Below are positions 32,070-34,663 of a DNA stretch of 34,663 nucleotides, piece after piece. The stretch covers positions 1-34,663 of the forward strand of contig JAKQOD010000344.1 in the NCBI GenBank assembly GCA_029565465.1. Reading direction: 5' to 3'. Source of the DNA: Deltaproteobacteria bacterium. Its GTDB lineage: Bacteria > Myxococcota_A > Polyangia > Haliangiales > Haliangiaceae. A program made the translations under genes and the position numbers. Every line of letters starts with the position of its first letter. The first letter of the stretch is position 1. The notes beneath the pieces were generated by a model. The model made no database searches and had not been told where the DNA came from. It worked only from the letters and a program-made list of their open reading frames with translations.

Positions 32070-33554
32070 TCAGTCTGCAGTATCGCCGCCTTTGAGGCCG
32101 TGGCGCTTAAGCAATTCCCGCAAGTGATAGCGCGTCAGGCCAGCTTCCCCCGCCGACCGCGTGATGTTGAAATCATTGCGCGTCATCAAGGCTTGCAAAT
32201 ACGCTTGCTCAAACGAATCAACAACGGTTTGTTTGGCTTGCTTGAAACCAAAGCCGGCTTTGAGCAGCGATGCATCAAAAATCGCAGGGCCGCTGTGCGC
32301 TGGCAATTCAACGCCCGACAACTGCGCTGCGGCTTGCTTGGCCGCCTCGGCGCCAGCTTGCGCAAGATCGTGCGCAACCATCACACTTGGGCCCATTTCG
32401 CGGCCGAACACCAAGTCGGCCCGCGTGATCACGGGCCCATCCGACAATGCCGACGCGCGCTCGACCACGTTGCGCATTTCGCGCACGTTGCCTGGCCACG
32501 CATGGCTCATCAGTGCAGCCATTGCATCTTGGCCAAATGACATCTGCATGCTGCGCCGTGCCGCCACTTCGCGCAAAAAGTGATTCGCGAGATTTGGAAT
32601 ATCTTCACGCCGTTCACGCATCGGCGGCAATTCGCAATGCACCACCGACAAGCGGAAATACAAGTCTTCGCGGAACGTGCCCTTGTTTACTTCTTCGCGC
32701 AGATCGCGGTTGGTTGCAGCCAACACCCGGACGTCAACTTTATGCGTCTTGTCGCCACCGACGCGTTTGATTTCGCGTTGCTCAAGCACGCGCAACAATT
32801 TAGGTTGCAACGAGATATCGAGCTCCCCGATTTCGTCGAGGAAAATCGTGCCGCCATTGGCTTGTTCGAAGCAGCCAATCTGTTGCTGAATCGCACCGGT
32901 GAAGCTGCCCTTTTCGTGGCCGAACAGCGTCGATTCGATCAGCTCGCGAGGAATCGAACCACAGTCGAGCACCACGAACGGCTTGGCTTTGCGGTTCGAG
33001 CCATTGTGCAGGGCCCGCGCCACCATTTCTTTGCCGGTACCGGTTTCGCCGGTGATCAAACAAGTTAGGTCGCTCGGTGCCACTTTTTCCAAATGCGCGA
33101 AGATTTCACGCATCGCTGGCGAGCTGCCGATGACAGCGTCGAACCGATCCTTTTTCGACAGCTCGATTTCGACCACGTCTTGCAGCGGTTGAAACTTAAT
33201 GTTGGTATGCCCGATGCGAAACACGGTGTTCGGGCTGAGGAACACTTCGCGAATGCGCAAGTCGCCAACGAACACGCCGTTGCGTGAATTGAGATCGCGC
33301 AAACGATAACCATCGTCGCGTGCTGATACTTCGAAGTGCGTGCCCGACACGGCTTTGTCGGCCAACACCAATTCGCTGATGATGCTACGGCCACCGGTGA
33401 TCCGTGGCTTGGCAATCTCAAGTTCTTTGCCTTGATCTGGTCCGCTGATGACGACCAATTTGCCTTTACGCAAACGTCGTACAGTGGCCCACTCCCCCTC
33501 AAAAACGGTAGTGAGTCCAGACCCTTCCTCGAATTGTGGCCCGTCGTCTTGCAT
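32070..33554 (-). CDS. FHA-domain sigma54-dependent transcriptional activator
   Basis: 494 residues from ATG 33554. The N-terminal FHA phosphopeptide-binding domain (about 30-125; [37 protein letters not shown]) replaces the usual receiver domain, so it is controlled by Ser/Thr kinase signalling, as in many myxobacteria. The AAA+ domain (about 142-370) has Walker A GETGTGKE (169-176), Walker [12 protein letters not shown] and the sigma54-contact loop written GSFTGA (216-221) instead of GAFTGA, plus the R-finger region [14 protein letters not shown]-terminal Fis-type helix-turn-helix (about 450-490) binds the enhancer. No kinase is in the window. It follows the rhomboid-like gene after 34 bp. 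Confidence 0.93.
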   Translation of the reverse strand: MQDDGPQFEEGSGLTTVFEGEWATVRRLRKGKLVVISGPDQGKELEIAKPRITGGRSIISELVLADKAVSGTHFEVSARDDGYRLRDLNSRNGVFVGDLRIREVFLSPNTVFRIGHTNIKFQPLQDVVEIELSKKDRFDAVIGSSPAMREIFAHLEKVAPSDLTCLITGETGTGKEMVARALHNGSNRKAKPFVVLDCGSIPRELIESTLFGHEKGSFTGAIQQQIGCFEQANGGTIFLDEIGELDISLQPKLLRVLEQREIKRVGGDKTHKVDVRVLAATNRDLREEVNKGTFREDLYFRLSVVHCELPPMRERREDIPNLANHFLREVAARRSMQMSFGQDAMAALMSHAWPGNVREMRNVVERASALSDGPVITRADLVFGREMGPSVMVAHDLAQAGAEAAKQAAAQLSGVELPAHSGPAIFDASLLKAGFGFKQAKQTVVDSFEQAYLQALMTRNDFNITRSAGEAGLTRYHLRELLKRHGLKGGDTAD

Positions 33555-33588
33555 CGAGCCCGAGCGTAGCACAGCGAAACGACTAATT

Positions 33589-34350
33589 TTAGTTCAGGTA
33601 GCGTTCGTTTGTTTTCGCACGCTTTTTACCTACGCCTGGCTTTTCGGCAGCCCGGCCGTTGCCAGTTAACGGCACCAGCGACAAATGCGCACGTGACCGG
33701 CGCAACTGCCAGCGGGTCCACAAGACCCGCGGATTGTAGCGCTTCGAAGCTAGCCAAAACGCCATCCCCATCGCACCACCAAATGCACCGGCTTGTACCC
33801 ACCGGCCTTGCAACACCACAAATGCAACCGCCAGCCCAACGGTGCCGATCACGAGATGGCGGCCGGTGATATTGATGGCCCCCATCAGGCTCATCGGGGT
33901 TTTGTAATAGACCATGCCAAACGCCAATTGCAGTGCAAAACCAAGCGCCGAAATCCCGCCGAGCACAGCGAAATCATTGCCAAGAATCAAGCTCATCACC
34001 GCCGCACCGATCGAGCCCGCGACCGCTGTCAGAGCGGCAAAACGCAGCATGCGTCGAGTGCCCCAAAATTCTTCCATTGGGGCCTGCGACATCATGATGA
34101 ACGTCAGCAACACCAGCCAAATGATGTCGCGTTCAATAAGCGGCCCGGTCAACAGCGTCCAAACGCGACCTTGCCGGAACACAGCGGTGCCGGTGGGCAA
34201 GGTCCATTCGAGAATCCGCGCGCGAGTTTCCAAACTGCACAGCAAGAACGCCACCGAACACGTGACCACAACACCCAGAAGGATCTTCGCACCCCGAGTT
34301 AGCTTCAAATTCGCAAACGGCGATTGCGTTGGCGTATGGCGGACCGACAT
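33589..34350 (-). CDS. Rhomboid-like membrane protein, probably catalytically inactive
   Basis: 253 residues from ATG 34350 (ATG 34362 also possible; no clear ribosome binding site). About six membrane segments with rhomboid-like landmarks: GRVWTLLTGPLIE after the first loop, EEFWGTRRMLRF, GGISALGFALQLAFG (position of the GxSG serine) and GAFGGAMGMAFWL near the last helix. The His that pairs with Ser in active rhomboids (AHxGG) is Phe here and the usual HLxxN His is missing, so protease activity is unlikely. A basic C-terminal tail (about 205-253; KRYNPRVLWTRWQLRRSR) faces the cytoplasm. It may act as a pseudoprotease. It is upstream of the sigma54 activator on the same strand. Confidence 0.8.
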   Translation of the reverse strand: MSVRHTPTQSPFANLKLTRGAKILLGVVVTCSVAFLLCSLETRARILEWTLPTGTAVFRQGRVWTLLTGPLIERDIIWLVLLTFIMMSQAPMEEFWGTRRMLRFAALTAVAGSIGAAVMSLILGNDFAVLGGISALGFALQLAFGMVYYKTPMSLMGAINITGRHLVIGTVGLAVAFVVLQGRWVQAGAFGGAMGMAFWLASKRYNPRVLWTRWQLRRSRAHLSLVPLTGNGRAAEKPGVGKKRAKTNERYLN

Positions 34351-34396
34351 CGGCCCTACCATAGCAGTGCCGCGCGGCTACGGCGACGTCGAACGC

Positions 34397-34426
34397 AAAA
34401 AAGGCCCACTTTGCAGTGAGCCCTTT
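34397..34426 (-). terminator. Intrinsic terminator of the gene ending at 34449
   Basis: On the minus strand, AAAGGGCTCACT-GCAA-AGTGGGCCTTT forms a long stem (one bulged G and one G-T pair) followed by a run of six T. It lies 20 bp after the stop of the partial gene. This is the clearest intrinsic terminator in the window. Confidence 0.85.
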
Positions 34427-34448
34427 GGTTTCGCTATTGGTGTGTAGC

Positions 34449-34663
34449 CTAGCGACCAGTAATCAAAATCATGGCCGTACCGAGGTTGGTATATTTGTTC
34501 GGCGCGTTAACTTGCTGATTTGCAAAACCAGCGGATTCGCCAAGCGAGAGCTGCTGCGCATTGATCGCCGCAACCGCTACTTGGTAGATGCCAGCTGCCG
34601 TCGCAATGCTGTAACCAGCACCTTGCGCACAATCAAACAGCGTTGGCGTCGTTGCCGGCGTAG
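34449..34663 (-). CDS. 3' end of an unidentified gene (partial)
   Basis: The minus strand from the window edge is open for 71 codons and ends with TAG at 34451-34449. The C-terminal peptide includes TLFDCAQGAGYS, AAGIYQVAVAAINAQQLSLG and KYTNLGTAMILITGR; it is rich in Ala, Gln and Asn, like an exported beta-rich protein, but no family is recognised. An intrinsic terminator directly follows, supporting a real gene end. Confidence 0.72.
   Translation of the reverse strand, partial: TPATTPTLFDCAQGAGYSIATAAGIYQVAVAAINAQQLSLGESAGFANQQVNAPNKYTNLGTAMILITGR

Noticed and set aside
1..34663. CRISPR array, transposon or prophage
   Set aside because: No spaced direct repeats, transposase, integrase or phage structural motifs were seen; the only tandem repeats are coding (collagen and proline linkers).

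Overview
The window looks like chromosomal DNA of a moderately GC-rich Myxococcota (deltaproteobacterial) lineage, probably in the Kofleriaceae/Haliangiales neighbourhood. This rests on gene content only: lipoproteins with Asp/Ala-rich 'PDA' linkers, an AgmX/PglI-type C-terminal domain protein, an FHA-sigma54 activator, an LA_2272-type surface repeat protein, bacterial collagen-like and endostatin-like secreted proteins, and three separate ECF sigma/anti-sigma pairs. No rRNA, tRNA, insertion sequence, integrase or CRISPR array was seen. The content is mostly envelope and signalling genes with few housekeeping genes.

Layout. (A) 1-7329: a minus-strand block (LA_2272-repeat surface protein, TonB-dependent receptor, small lipoprotein, collagen-like lipoprotein, start of another exported protein) diverges from a plus-strand ECF sigma factor and a membrane partner with a proline-rich linker. 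A 26-bp bipartite motif, TTGAACGAA-N10-CGGGGAC, precedes the sigma gene, the LA_2272 gene and the TonB receptor gene, each time in the right orientation. This defines a probable autoregulated ECF regulon and is the strongest candidate for an undescribed system here. (B) 7361-9596: beta-carbonic anhydrase and an orphan PilT-like ATPase with an extra N-terminal domain. (C) 9635-15211: endostatin-like lipoprotein, phasin-like protein with a near-consensus vegetative promoter, then a second ECF sigma factor with a FecR-type partner whose C-terminal domain recurs in a separate membrane protein 1.2 kb away. Two small exported proteins lie between.

(D) 15361-21905: esterase-like lipoprotein, a secreted protein with an ADP-ribosyltransferase-like motif set, a lipoprotein, an RluA-family pseudouridine synthase, and a diheme peroxidase whose second heme motif is CX3CH. 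(E) 22007-26082: a tight four-gene operon with a caspase-like protease fused to a putative outer-membrane barrel, a Cys-rich secreted protein, a third ECF sigma factor and a zinc-finger anti-sigma factor. (F) 26137-29478: three poorly characterised minus-strand genes, an orphan DNA methyltransferase with a histone-H1-like tail, and a TVP38/DedA-type membrane protein. (G) 29532-34663: a minus-strand run with an alpha/beta hydrolase, a small outer-membrane barrel, an FHA-sigma54 activator, a degenerate rhomboid, a clear intrinsic terminator and the 3' end of another gene.

The common theme is trans-envelope sensing. Three ECF switches, each with a different kind of anti-sigma partner, sit beside surface proteins that could be their sensors or outputs. 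Many starts lack a clear Shine-Dalgarno sequence, and two predicted promoters would place the transcript start at or next to the ATG, so some mRNAs may be leaderless.
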